From an uncultured Ignatzschineria sp. (GTDB taxonomy: Bacteria > Pseudomonadota > Gammaproteobacteria > Cardiobacteriales > Wohlfahrtiimonadaceae), in NCBI GenBank assembly GCA_947632245.1, contig CANRON010000006.1:1-36809 (forward strand): a stretch of 36,809 nt of DNA. The letters run 5' to 3'. The notes under the pieces are model-generated. The model was not told the origin of the DNA and made no database searches. It worked only from the letters and a program-made list of their open reading frames with translations. Every line of letters starts with the position of its first letter. Within the stretch, counting starts at the first letter, position 1. Positions 23,737-32,090 of this stretch are shown one piece after another. The translations under genes were made by a program, and so were the position numbers.

Positions 23737-24572
23737 ATAAAACATCTATTACAATCGCCTCCTGTAATTTGCAAAATTTTTATGAAAACTCCTCACCGCA
23801 TAAAATAATGCACTTCATATTAGCGATCACTGACCCACTGAACTTACCGGACATCATTGCACTTCAAGAGATCGGCAGTCAATATACAGATGAAGATGGC
23901 TATGCTTACTCACAAATATCTCACACACTTATCACAGAAATTTTCCGAGTGACCGGCACTCAATATCATTATATCGATATCCCGCCGAAAAGTGATTCCA
24001 CTGGCGGTGCTGCCAATTTAAATATTCGCCCTGCCTTTTTGCTCAAACACGATATCAAGCTGATTTCAAAAAGTGAAATTGGTGAGTCATCTGATGCATT
24101 TATCGGGAATGTGGATCTTTTTTATCAGGCCTCTCGCAAACCTTTGGTGATCACCATTGAGAAAGATAATCAGGAATTGATGCTCATTAACTGCCATTTA
24201 AAATCAGCCAATGCACGCACCAACAAAGAGAAAAAACTCGCAAAAAAACAACGAAACCAACAAGCCGCATTTATTCAAGCCTTCTGCCAGCAACAAACGC
24301 ATAAAATGATTATTTTAGGGGACTTTAATGATATGCCCAATAGCGATACCGTTAAAATATTAGCGCACGATCATTTTATTTCCATGTGGGAAAAGCATGA
24401 TGGTCGCCTCTATACAACGAGGCATAAGACATGTCCTATTGTGCTCGATTATATCTTAGTGGATCACCGCTTAAAATTTCAAAATCCCCAGGCCCACCAC
24501 ATTAATACTATGCTTAACTATCCTTTTAGATACTCAGATCATGATCCTATTTCAGTAGAGATTATCCTATAA
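23733..24572 (+). CDS. Endonuclease/exonuclease/phosphatase (EEP) family protein
   Basis: A 279-residue protein of the EEP superfamily (DNase I/ExoIII fold). It has the motif order of that fold: SCNLQNF (N12), IIALQEIG (metal-binding Glu), LINCHLKSANAR, LGDFNDMPNSD (Asp/Asn pair), YILVD and YSDHDPIS (the catalytic Asp-His). No signal peptide is seen, so it acts in the cytoplasm. The exact substrate (DNA, RNA or another phosphodiester) is not predictable. It starts with GTG inside the sbcB stop codon, is followed by a ComF-like gene after 31 bases, and probably shares its transcript. It is not ExoIII itself. Confidence 0.82.
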   Translation: MNKTSITIASCNLQNFYENSSPHKIMHFILAITDPLNLPDIIALQEIGSQYTDEDGYAYSQISHTLITEIFRVTGTQYHYIDIPPKSDSTGGAANLNIRPAFLLKHDIKLISKSEIGESSDAFIGNVDLFYQASRKPLVITIEKDNQELMLINCHLKSANARTNKEKKLAKKQRNQQAAFIQAFCQQQTHKMIILGDFNDMPNSDTVKILAHDHFISMWEKHDGRLYTTRHKTCPIVLDYILVDHRLKFQNPQAHHINTMLNYPFRYSDHDPISVEIIL

Positions 24573-24603
24573 TTTTTTTGAAAAATGCAAAGGGGCTGAT
24601 TAA

Positions 24604-25293
24604 TTGTTATTTCGTACACTTTTTCCACGTGAATGCGCTATTTGTCATGCCCGAATACAAGTAGAAGAAGATGATAATCTCTGTTCTCAGTGCAATGCGG
24701 AACTCTCGCTGCCTATTCAAAAATGTATCTTTTGCGATACACCTGGTAGTTTTTTGTGTCATTTATGCAAAAAAGAAGACCCAAAACTTCAAAATATCCA
24801 TATCTGCTTCCATTATGAATCGACGATTCAATCGCTCATACAACAATATAAGTTTTCCTTACGTCCTTATTTAGCACAGACTATCTCACAATTGATGTGG
24901 CAATATAGTACTGATTTTTTCTCAAAAATCCCCCGATATACAACGATCATTCCCATGCCAAGTGATCGCTTAAGAGTTGCAAAACGTGGATACAATCCCG
25001 TGAGTATTATCGCAAAACAACTCGCGCATAAAAGCAGATTCCACTTCAGTGATCACTACTTACATAAAAAAGCCTTCTCTATCCCACAAACTGATCTTTC
25101 TAGAGATGAGCGCCTCTCTAATCACCAAAATAGTTTTTTCTTACAGCCAAAGCAACTTTTAGACCCCCAAAAAAAATCACTTCTTTTCATTGATGATGTC
25201 ATAACGACGGGTCGCTCTTTTCAAAAAGCCTTGCAAAAACTGGATAGTGATCAAACAAATCAAATGTTTGGTCTATTTATAGCGCAATCTTAA
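24604..25293 (+). CDS. ComF/GntX family phosphoribosyltransferase-like protein
   Basis: This 229-residue protein starts at a TTG with a strong AAGGGG eight bases upstream. The N-terminal double-zinc region has CAIC, CSQC, CIFC and CHLC pairs within the first 56 residues. A PRTase-fold domain follows, with VIPMPSDRLRVAKRGYNPVS in the middle and the PRPP-type motif LLFIDDVITTG near the C-terminus. ComFC of this family is needed for DNA uptake in naturally competent bacteria; E. coli GntX/YhgH is the related protein. It is the third gene of sbcB-EEP-comF, a string of nucleic-acid proteins. Competence of this organism is not shown by the window. Confidence 0.85.
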   Translation: MLFRTLFPRECAICHARIQVEEDDNLCSQCNAELSLPIQKCIFCDTPGSFLCHLCKKEDPKLQNIHICFHYESTIQSLIQQYKFSLRPYLAQTISQLMWQYSTDFFSKIPRYTTIIPMPSDRLRVAKRGYNPVSIIAKQLAHKSRFHFSDHYLHKKAFSIPQTDLSRDERLSNHQNSFFLQPKQLLDPQKKSLLFIDDVITTGRSFQKALQKLDSDQTNQMFGLFIAQS

Positions 25294-25324
25294 TTTGAAA
25301 TTTTTACCACATTATGTAACACTG

Positions 25325-25528
25325 TGGTTGATGCGTTTCTGTTATGTACGAGCGTTTTTATCACCATACACCTCTTGATCCTAATTTTTATACTTTGGAT
25401 GCTGGTATTAGACATTGGTGTGCAAGCTGATTAAGTTCAGAAGCCTAAAGAGGTCTACAAGGTGTCCACTTGAACGTACGCGTTCAAGAGTCTTGGTGAT
25501 TTGCAACCGACTACTACGGGGCGCATCC
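25325..25528 (+). ncRNA. ssrS: 6S RNA
   Basis: 6S RNA is the global regulator that mimics an open promoter and binds sigma70 RNA polymerase. The region aligns by eye with E. coli 6S: TTGGTGTGCAAGCTGATT versus its TTGGTGAGCATGCTCGGT, then CAGAAGCCTAAAG versus GAGAAGCCTTAAA. The 3' arm hairpin CTTGAAC-GTACGC-GTTCAAG (25469-25488) matches its CTTGAACC...GGTTCAAG, and a GCGCATC end follows. The 5' GATGCG (25330-25335) pairs with CGCATC (25522-25527) to close the rod. A run of seven T follows, with a small GCCTTT hairpin after it. Ends are approximate; TATGTA at 25313-25318 may be the -10 box. In E. coli it lies between zapA and fau, neither of which is present. It fills the 360-base gap between the comF-like and ompA-like genes. 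Confidence 0.82.
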
Positions 25529-25600
25529 TTTTTTTGCCTTTAAAAAGGCACCTTATTGAATATTTACCCATTCATTATTTATTACGAAAGGGATAAATAC

Positions 25601-25629
25601 AAAAAGCACTCTAAAAAGAGTGCTTTTTT
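25601..25629. terminator. Bidirectional terminator between 6S RNA and the OmpA-like gene
   Basis: AAAAAGCACTC (25601-25611) pairs with GAGTGCTTTTT around TAAAAA. A run of T follows on the plus strand (to 25630) and a run of A precedes it, so it can stop transcription in both directions. It lies 25 bases after the OmpA-like stop codon and is most likely that gene's terminator. Confidence 0.85.
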
Positions 25630-25653
25630 TAATGATCTAGAAAAAGTCAGTAA

Positions 25654-26184
25654 TTAGTCTACTTTAACTTCTCTTACAGCTTCGATTTTTACGTCAACGC
25701 GGCGGTTCTTAGCACGGCCTTCTGCAGTTGCGTTATCAAATGTGTAGCTAATACCTTCGCCCGTTGCAGTGATTACTGCAGGGTTAACGCCTTTCTCTAC
25801 TAAGTAGTTACGTACTGCGTCTGCACGACGTACTGAAAGACCTTGGTTGTATTGCGCGCTACCTACTGAGTCAGTATGACCAACAAGTGAGATTGATCTA
25901 ACATCATTCGCATGTTTAACAAGCTCTGCTGCTACTTTATCAAGTAACTCACGACCTTGTGGACGAAGCTCTGCTTTATCAAATGCAAAGAACGTATCTG
26001 CTGAGAAAGTTAAATCTTGAACAACGATACCACATCCTGGAACGCCATCTTTAACTAACACACACTCATTTTGACGATCTCTTACGAAATCACCTTGTCT
26101 ATCAACTAACGATTCTGTTGCTGCTACAGCTGTAGAAGTCGCGAATAGACCTGCTAATGCAGCAATAATTAATTGCTTTTTCAT
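25654..26184 (-). CDS. Small OmpA-family outer membrane/peptidoglycan-binding protein
   Basis: A 176-residue secreted protein. The ATG at 26184 has GGAG six bases upstream; a GTG at 26196 overlaps that site and is not the start. The signal peptide is MKKQLIIAALAGLFATSTAVAA with no lipobox, so it is a free periplasmic or outer-membrane protein. A short N-terminal segment with two cysteines (NECVLVKDGVPGCG) could form a disulfide. The OmpA C-terminal domain follows: FFAFDKAELRPQGRELLD, VGHTDSVGSAQYN, LSVRRADAVRNYL and RAKNRRVDVKI, including the Asp and Arg that bind diaminopimelate. There is no eight-strand barrel. Codon choice is strongly biased towards preferred codons, suggesting high expression. 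Confidence 0.85.
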   Translation of the reverse strand: MKKQLIIAALAGLFATSTAVAATESLVDRQGDFVRDRQNECVLVKDGVPGCGIVVQDLTFSADTFFAFDKAELRPQGRELLDKVAAELVKHANDVRSISLVGHTDSVGSAQYNQGLSVRRADAVRNYLVEKGVNPAVITATGEGISYTFDNATAEGRAKNRRVDVKIEAVREVKVD

Positions 26185-26378
26185 ATAAGTCTCCACTTAA
26201 TTACTAATTAAAATAAATGTATTACAGACAGTTGTAACAAGTTACCTTCAAATAATACAAACTAACGGATCAATCATATCTCATTTTTATTAGAATTGAT
26301 ACATATTTGCATCAAATTTCCAACTTTGTGGGATTTTTAATACAATTCTTGCTAACCCAAGAAATTATCACACCCCAA

Positions 26379-28118
26379 TTATACTTCTTCTTTATCGACT
26401 TTATAAAGTTTTGCATAATACCCATCTTGCGCTAATAACACCTGATGCGTCCCAATTTCCACTATTTCACCTTGATTAAATACAACGATTTTATCTGCAT
26501 GCTCGATGGTAGAGAGCCTGTGCGCGATAATAATAGTGGTTTTATTTTGACTTACTGTTTTTAATGCTTTTTGAATGGCATATTCACTCTCATTATCCAA
26601 ACTACTTGTCGCTTCGTCGAAGATTAATATAGGTGCATCTTTTAAAATAGCGCGGGCAATCGCTATTCTCTGTCTTTGCCCACCGGATAGTTTCGCACCA
26701 TTTTCGCCGACCAAAGTATCATACTGCTCAGGAAGCTTATCGATAAATCCATCTGCGTTCGCAAATTTTGCAGCGCGTATAATCTCTTCTCGCGAATATT
26801 CCTTGTCACCAAAACCAATATTATTGGCAATCGTATCTGCAAATAAGATTACATGCTGCCCAACATAACCGATCGATGCACGATAATCATCGAGGATAAT
26901 ATTATTAATATTATGGTCGTCTAAGTTTATCTCCCCTGACGTGGGAATATAAAATCGTGATAATAAGTTTGCAAAAGTACTCTTGCCACTGCCAGAAGCA
27001 CCCACAAGCGCCACCGTTTCATTGGGTGATATTTTTAGTGAAATGCCTTTTAAAGCATCTTCATTACTTCCCTCATAGCGAAAGTGAACATCTTTAAACT
27101 CAATACCACCCGCTACAGATGGAAGGGGCATTTTCCCCTGATCTTTTTCACTCTGGGCATCTAAGATACTAAATACACCTTCAGCACCAGCAGCGCCTCT
27201 TTGTAATGCCTCATTCATACCCACTAATCGTTTAATCGGCGTTAACATGCCAACCATTGCCGCAAGGAGAGATAAGAAGCTCCCAATCGTCACCTTATCT
27301 GCTGAGGCCTGGCTCGACGCGTACCAAATGACCACCGCGATGAATATGACTAAAAATATCTGGGAGATCGGGCTTGCCAATTGACTCGCAACCAAACTTT
27401 TCATGCTTAAGTGTCTTAAATGCTTATTAACAGTACTAAAACGACCATTCATTTGATTATATGCATCAAACAGCTTAATCTCCTTTTGCCCCCGAATACC
27501 CTCTTCTAAAACATGATTAAACTCGCCCATCTGACTCTGCATCAGTCGTGCAATCCCCCGAAGACGACGTGATACATAACGCAGTACAATAAACAGAAGC
27601 GGCGCCATTAAAAAGACTAAAAGCGTGACCTGCCAACTGTTCACAAACATGACGACAACAAGCCCCAAAATCATGGCACTATCTTTAATAATAGAGACCA
27701 ATGTAGAGGAGCTCACAGCCATCAGTTGCGCAACGTCAAACGTGAGCTTTGAAATAAAGTACCCCGTTGAATGCTTATCAAATTCTGTCTGCGGGAAATG
27801 CAAGAACTTATCATACATCTGCAGTCTTAAAGTAATAATGACTTTTTGAGAGATCCACTGCATCCCAAAGCTGCCAGCAAAACTTAAAATGCTCGTGATA
27901 ACAAAAGCGCCCACAACTAACCAAGGCATTATTTGTATAAACACCGTATTGCGATCTACAAAGCCTTCATCTAAAATCGGCTTTAATAACCAAAAAAGAC
28001 CCGCTTCCGCAAACCCACCAAGAATAACACAAGAGAGTGATGCCACCACAATCAGCGGATACTTAAAAGAGTATGATAAAATTCGTTTATATAAATGTAA
28101 GCTTTTTTGTTTGGCCAC
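26379..28118 (-). CDS. msbA: Lipid A flippase MsbA (ABC transporter)
   Basis: MsbA flips core-lipid A across the inner membrane before the Lpt machinery takes over. The 579-residue half-transporter has six membrane helices (to about 320) and one ATPase domain with Walker A GASGSGKST, the Q-loop GYVGQHVILF, signature LSGGQRQRIAIARAIL, Walker B ILIFDEATSSLD and an H-loop IIIAHRLSTI. The length equals E. coli MsbA (582). The GTG start has AAAGGGGG four bases upstream. An intrinsic-terminator-like hairpin ends only about 20 bases before the start, so expression may depend on readthrough. No lpxK follows, unlike the usual msbA-lpxK pair. A 194-base gap separates it from the OmpA-like gene. Confidence 0.92.
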   Translation of the reverse strand: MAKQKSLHLYKRILSYSFKYPLIVVASLSCVILGGFAEAGLFWLLKPILDEGFVDRNTVFIQIMPWLVVGAFVITSILSFAGSFGMQWISQKVIITLRLQMYDKFLHFPQTEFDKHSTGYFISKLTFDVAQLMAVSSSTLVSIIKDSAMILGLVVVMFVNSWQVTLLVFLMAPLLFIVLRYVSRRLRGIARLMQSQMGEFNHVLEEGIRGQKEIKLFDAYNQMNGRFSTVNKHLRHLSMKSLVASQLASPISQIFLVIFIAVVIWYASSQASADKVTIGSFLSLLAAMVGMLTPIKRLVGMNEALQRGAAGAEGVFSILDAQSEKDQGKMPLPSVAGGIEFKDVHFRYEGSNEDALKGISLKISPNETVALVGASGSGKSTFANLLSRFYIPTSGEINLDDHNINNIILDDYRASIGYVGQHVILFADTIANNIGFGDKEYSREEIIRAAKFANADGFIDKLPEQYDTLVGENGAKLSGGQRQRIAIARAILKDAPILIFDEATSSLDNESEYAIQKALKTVSQNKTTIIIAHRLSTIEHADKIVVFNQGEIVEIGTHQVLLAQDGYYAKLYKVDKEEV

Positions 28119-28138
28119 AAAGCCCCCTTTTAGAAGTC

Positions 28139-28169
28139 AAAAAGCACTTATGCAACTTGCATAAGTGCT
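28139..28169 (-). terminator. Terminator or attenuator between pal and msbA
   Basis: On the minus strand, AGCACTTATGCA and TGCATAAGTGCT form a 12-bp perfect stem with a 3-base loop, followed by TTTTT. It lies about 30 bases after the pal stop and about 20 bases before the msbA start, with the msbA ribosome site directly behind it. Confidence 0.82.
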
Positions 28170-28199
28170 ATGTCTTATATTTTATTCTACCATTTGAAA

Positions 28200-28703
28200 T
28201 TAATAAACAATCTCTACACGGCGATTTTGTGCCCAGGCTGAATCATCATATCCAGACACAGCAGGCATTTCTTTACCATAACTTCGGACTTTAATCTGAT
28301 TTGCATTTGCACCCGATTGGAGCAATAAATCACGGACGCTATTACCACGTCGCTCGCCTAAACCCATATTGTATTCATGTGAACCACGATCATCCGTATG
28401 ACCTTCCAACCAAACGCCACGACTTGGATTACGCTGCAATTCAGCGCCATGCGCTTTGACGACATCATATGACTCGCTACGAAGACGGTCTGAATCAAAG
28501 TCAAAGTATATAATGCGGTCAGCAGTCCCGCGTTTACCATATTCAGCATCGTAATAAGTCGAAGCTTGCCCTTCGCCGTAGCCCGAACTAAACCCAGGCC
28601 CACCCGTTCCGCCTACGCCACCTGCACCACCCGTAGAGCTACAAGCAGCCACTACGAAACCAAACATTGCGATCGTTGCGCTTCTCATCATTAATTTACG
28701 CAT
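28200..28703 (-). CDS. pal: Peptidoglycan-associated lipoprotein Pal
   Basis: Pal anchors the outer membrane to peptidoglycan and works with TolB during division. The 167-residue precursor has lipobox VAAC with C21, a short Gly/Ser-rich linker, and the OmpA-like domain: IIYFDFDSDRLRSES, WLEGHTDDRGSHEYNMGLGE, RRGNSVRDLLL and QNRRVEIVY at the C-terminus. It lies 46 bases behind tolB, as in other gammaproteobacteria. The usual next gene, cpoB/ybgF, is missing; a strong hairpin and msbA follow instead. Confidence 0.95.
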   Translation of the reverse strand: MRKLMMRSATIAMFGFVVAACSSTGGAGGVGGTGGPGFSSGYGEGQASTYYDAEYGKRGTADRIIYFDFDSDRLRSESYDVVKAHGAELQRNPSRGVWLEGHTDDRGSHEYNMGLGERRGNSVRDLLLQSGANANQIKVRSYGKEMPAVSGYDDSAWAQNRRVEIVY

Positions 28704-28749
28704 TTTGAATCCCTTTAAAAAATCATGAATAATTTATTATCTAAATTGT

Positions 28750-30018
28750 TTATCGAACATTTGGAGACCAGCTTGGCTTACGGACATCGGATCCGATTCC
28801 ATAGAATCGCTGTTCGACATTACCATCAGTTGAGATGATCTTAAGTCCACCACGCCCATCTGAATAGAGGATCATATGGCTATTACCTGAGAAGCTAGGT
28901 GCTTCATCCTTACCACCATTCGTTAAGCGCTTAACATTCCCTGTCGAGAGATCCATCAACGCTATACCGAATCCTTGCCCAGCATCTCTTTGCATCATCG
29001 CAAGTTGTTTTCCATCAGTAGAAATCGTCGCATTCGCACTATAATTTCCACCCGTTGAAACGCGTACTGCCGTTCCACCATTTTCAGGCATTCTATAAAT
29101 CTGTGGCGAGCCTCCACGATCTGATGTGAAGTAGATCATACCATCACGCCCCCATGCCGGTTCAGTATCAATACTTGGGCTATTGGTCAAACGTGTGAGA
29201 TTGCTTCCATCAATATTTGCGGTATAGATCTCTGGGTTTCCATCTCTTGAAAGCGTGAAAGCTAACCGTGTTCCATCTGGCGACCATGTTGGCGCAGAGT
29301 TAATACCTGGCTCACTGATCACCATATGTCGATTCCCACTATAGAGATCTTGAACAATAATCTGATTACGTTTTTTCTCAAAGGATGCATAAGCAATCTT
29401 ACGACCATCAGGAGACCATGTCGGTGATAAGATCGGCTCACCCGACTCTAGAATCACCTGAGGATAGGCACCATCTGCATCGGCCACAACAAGCGAAAAG
29501 TTACGATTATTACGAGAAACATACGCAACTTTTGAGCTAAATGATCCCGGCACACCAATAATCGATTCGTAAATAAAATCTGCTACCTTGTGCGCAACGG
29601 CTCGCTGACCTTTCTCATCTGCTAAATATTGAAAATCTCGAATCGCACGCACACTTTTCGTGAAAGTATCGCCTACTTCCACCTGCAATAAATTACCCTT
29701 CGGCGTCATGATTACAATAAAGTTAGTCCCCGCAGCGCGCCAAATCCCGCTATCTGCTTGCGATACTGTCGTTAATTGCTCCGGTATTGCTAATCCCGTT
29801 TTCGGCAAAAAACGACCGGATCGCTGTAGATCGTTGACAATTACTTCTAAAAACTTTTGATTATTCGTTGCATGATCCACAATCGCAATCGGATAGGCAT
29901 CACTCGACGCTTTGACAATCTCAAGTTTGACCTGAGCCTGTACAGGTACAATTGCCACTAACGAGAAAACCATTAGCAATAGCAGTTGCTTCATTTGTTT
30001 AATAATGTTTTTACTCAT
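28750..30018 (-). CDS. tolB: Tol-Pal system protein TolB
   Basis: TolB is the periplasmic beta-propeller that shuttles between Pal and the TolA system. I start it at the ATG at 30018, which has GAGGT a few bases upstream and gives a signal peptide (MKQLLLLMVFSLVAIVPVQAQ); the frame is open back to 30075 but that extension has no ribosome site. The 422-residue protein has an N-terminal alpha/beta domain and then six propeller blades with repeated WSPDGRKIAYAS-like units (WSPDGTRLAFTL, WGRDGMIYFTSDRGG). It is close to E. coli TolB in length (430). tolQ, tolR and tolA are not upstream; hpt is, 38 bases away. Confidence 0.95.
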   Translation of the reverse strand: MSKNIIKQMKQLLLLMVFSLVAIVPVQAQVKLEIVKASSDAYPIAIVDHATNNQKFLEVIVNDLQRSGRFLPKTGLAIPEQLTTVSQADSGIWRAAGTNFIVIMTPKGNLLQVEVGDTFTKSVRAIRDFQYLADEKGQRAVAHKVADFIYESIIGVPGSFSSKVAYVSRNNRNFSLVVADADGAYPQVILESGEPILSPTWSPDGRKIAYASFEKKRNQIIVQDLYSGNRHMVISEPGINSAPTWSPDGTRLAFTLSRDGNPEIYTANIDGSNLTRLTNSPSIDTEPAWGRDGMIYFTSDRGGSPQIYRMPENGGTAVRVSTGGNYSANATISTDGKQLAMMQRDAGQGFGIALMDLSTGNVKRLTNGGKDEAPSFSGNSHMILYSDGRGGLKIISTDGNVEQRFYGIGSDVRKPSWSPNVR

Positions 30019-30056
30019 TGTAAACCTCAAGTTAGTTGTAATTAATATGAATAATA

Positions 30057-30608
30057 TTACTCTTTCAATGCCCATATTCCCGGCAAGTTACGCCAGTACT
30101 CATGGTAATCCATTCCACAACCAAAGATGTAACGATCAGGGCAATTTACACCAATATAGTTTACTTTGAAATCTTTTGGCTTACGATCATGGTCTTTATT
30201 TAACAAGGCAGCCGTATAAACCACCTGTGCGCCCATTTCATTCAGAACACGTACAATCTCTTTTAATGTTGTTCCTTCATCAAAAATATCTTCCACGAGA
30301 AGGACTACACGATCTTTAACATCCACAGATGGTTTTGCAATCCAATTCAGCGTCGTTCCTTCTAACTTACCGTTATATCTAGAAGCATGTAAATAGCCAA
30401 TTTGAAAAGGGAAGTTTAAACGCGTTAAAAGCTGCCCAGCGGGGATCAAAGCACCATTCATTACGACGAGTACAAGCGGATCTGAAAGCTCTAGATCATA
30501 AGTAATTGCTCTCCCCATTGCATCATAAGCATTCTGAATTTCTGAAGCTGAGATAATTTCTTCTGACTGAGCAATGATATCCTGTGCTTCTTCAAACGTA
30601 ATTGACAT
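30057..30608 (-). CDS. hpt: Hypoxanthine-guanine phosphoribosyltransferase
   Basis: This salvage enzyme converts hypoxanthine and guanine to IMP and GMP with PRPP. The 183-residue protein carries the PRPP motif LLVEDIFDEGTTL (E106, D107), a VVMNGALIPAGQLLTRL loop and LHASRYNGK. CPDRYIFGCGMDYHEYWRNL lies at the C-terminus. The form is that of the Pseudomonas-type hypoxanthine-guanine enzyme. It lies between hemA (58 bases upstream) and tolB (38 bases downstream) on one strand, so hemA-hpt-tolB-pal may share transcripts although the functions differ. Confidence 0.9.
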   Translation of the reverse strand: MSITFEEAQDIIAQSEEIISASEIQNAYDAMGRAITYDLELSDPLVLVVMNGALIPAGQLLTRLNFPFQIGYLHASRYNGKLEGTTLNWIAKPSVDVKDRVVLLVEDIFDEGTTLKEIVRVLNEMGAQVVYTAALLNKDHDRKPKDFKVNYIGVNCPDRYIFGCGMDYHEYWRNLPGIWALKE

Positions 30609-30666
30609 ACTATTCCTTGAGTAATTTTAAAAATCAATTTCGTAATTATACCAAACTTCCCGCGAC

Positions 30667-31917
30667 TTAAACCTTAAATTGCGCCAAAAGCTCTGTTACT
30701 TTCACTTTTTCATCTGCCTCTTCAAGTTCCTTGAGATGTGAGATCATAGGATGAAGGAGTCTATTTGTAAGCTGGGTAGCCATTTTCTCAATCAATTCAG
30801 GGTTTAACTCTCCCTCTAACTGATTAAAAAGTCGATGCAGTGATTGTGCTTGCTCAACGCGTGCATAATCAATCATTGCTTGAACGGAGCAGCCTATACT
30901 CGATAACTTATACCATTCATCCCAACGATTGAGTCCTTGATCAATATATCTCTCCGCTAAAATCGCCGCTTCTTCTCGTGCTTTTTGATTATCTTCTACA
31001 ATTGCGTTCAAATTATCAACGGTATATAAATACACATTGGAAAGCTTCTCTATTTCGGAAGAGATGTCTCTCGGAACAGCGAGATCAATCATTAACATTG
31101 GCCTGTTTTTACGAAGTTTGAGTGCTTTTTTCGCCATCTCTTTCGTAATCAGTGCTTCTTGTGCAGCGGTTGAAGCAACAACGATATCCGCAATAGGTAA
31201 AAGGTCATCAAGTGCCTCGAGACCATGCGCATTAGCAGTAATACCCAGTTCCTGAATCATCATTTCAGCGCGCTCCACTCGTCGATTTGCGATTGTGATA
31301 TTGCGCACCCCAGCTTCAATAAGATGCCGCGCTACGAGCTCTATCGTTTCACCAGCACCCACCAATAAAACATGGTGATTTTCAAGCCCATCAAAAATAT
31401 TACGCGCCAACTGAACCGCCGAAAACGCCACTGATACAGCAAAAGCACCAATATTAGTCTCTGTACGGATCTCTTTTGCGACATTAAAACTCATCTGCAA
31501 TACTCGCTGCAGGTATTTTTTCGCCGTACCATGACCCGCAGCTGTTGCTAATGCATCCTTCAATTGCCCCATAATTTGCGGCTCACCGAGAATCAGTGAT
31601 TCCAATCCTGCGGCCACTCTAAAGATATATTCCGCAGCTGAACTACCCTGCATTTGGTAGAGATGTTTTTTAGCCGTATCCGCATCTAATTCAGAGTATT
31701 TTGCCCAAATGGTACAAAACTCGTCAACAGGAATAGAGAGTTCATAAAAATAGAACTCTGTACGATTGCAGGTAGAAAGGACCACGACCTCTGAAGCAAG
31801 ACGGCTACTTTTTGCCATTGCTAAAAAAGCCTTAATATTATCAGGCACAAGCGTAGCACGTTCACGTATCTCTACTGAGGCTGTCTTATGTCCTATCCCT
31901 AAAACTAATAAACTCAT
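30667..31917 (-). CDS. hemA: Glutamyl-tRNA reductase
   Basis: HemA reduces glutamyl-tRNA to glutamate-1-semialdehyde, the committed step of the C5 heme pathway. The 416-residue protein starts MSLLVLGIGHKTASVEIRER and has the catalytic cysteine C50 in STCNRTEFY, AAGLESLILGEPQIMGQLK (substrate domain), and an NADPH-binding segment HHVLLVGAGETIELVARHL. It ends with the dimerisation helices. Length and residue numbers match E. coli HemA (418). The usual partners, prfA downstream and lolB divergent, are absent; hpt follows instead. Confidence 0.96.
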   Translation of the reverse strand: MSLLVLGIGHKTASVEIRERATLVPDNIKAFLAMAKSSRLASEVVVLSTCNRTEFYFYELSIPVDEFCTIWAKYSELDADTAKKHLYQMQGSSAAEYIFRVAAGLESLILGEPQIMGQLKDALATAAGHGTAKKYLQRVLQMSFNVAKEIRTETNIGAFAVSVAFSAVQLARNIFDGLENHHVLLVGAGETIELVARHLIEAGVRNITIANRRVERAEMMIQELGITANAHGLEALDDLLPIADIVVASTAAQEALITKEMAKKALKLRKNRPMLMIDLAVPRDISSEIEKLSNVYLYTVDNLNAIVEDNQKAREEAAILAERYIDQGLNRWDEWYKLSSIGCSVQAMIDYARVEQAQSLHRLFNQLEGELNPELIEKMATQLTNRLLHPMISHLKELEEADEKVKVTELLAQFKV

Positions 31918-32034
31918 GCGTTATTTATAATCCAAATGTGAATACATCTAATACAAACCGGATAAATCATATCAAAATTCAGGAAATTAAGCATTGAGTT
32001 AATCCCCAAATCACTTCCCTTACTAACCCTTATC

Positions 32035-32067
32035 AAAAAAGAAGCCTTTGCCTTCGCAAATAGCTTC
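32035..32067 (-). terminator. Intrinsic terminator downstream of the slp-like gene
   Basis: On the minus strand, GAAGC...GCTTC and TTTGC-type arms form a stem with a small internal loop (GAAGC-TA-TTTGC-GAAG-GCAAA-G-GCTTC), followed by six T. It lies 24 bases after the lipoprotein stop and separates it from hemA, which must have its own promoter in 31918-32034. Confidence 0.72.
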
Positions 32068-32090
32068 CCCTTCAAATGCTAGAATAATTT

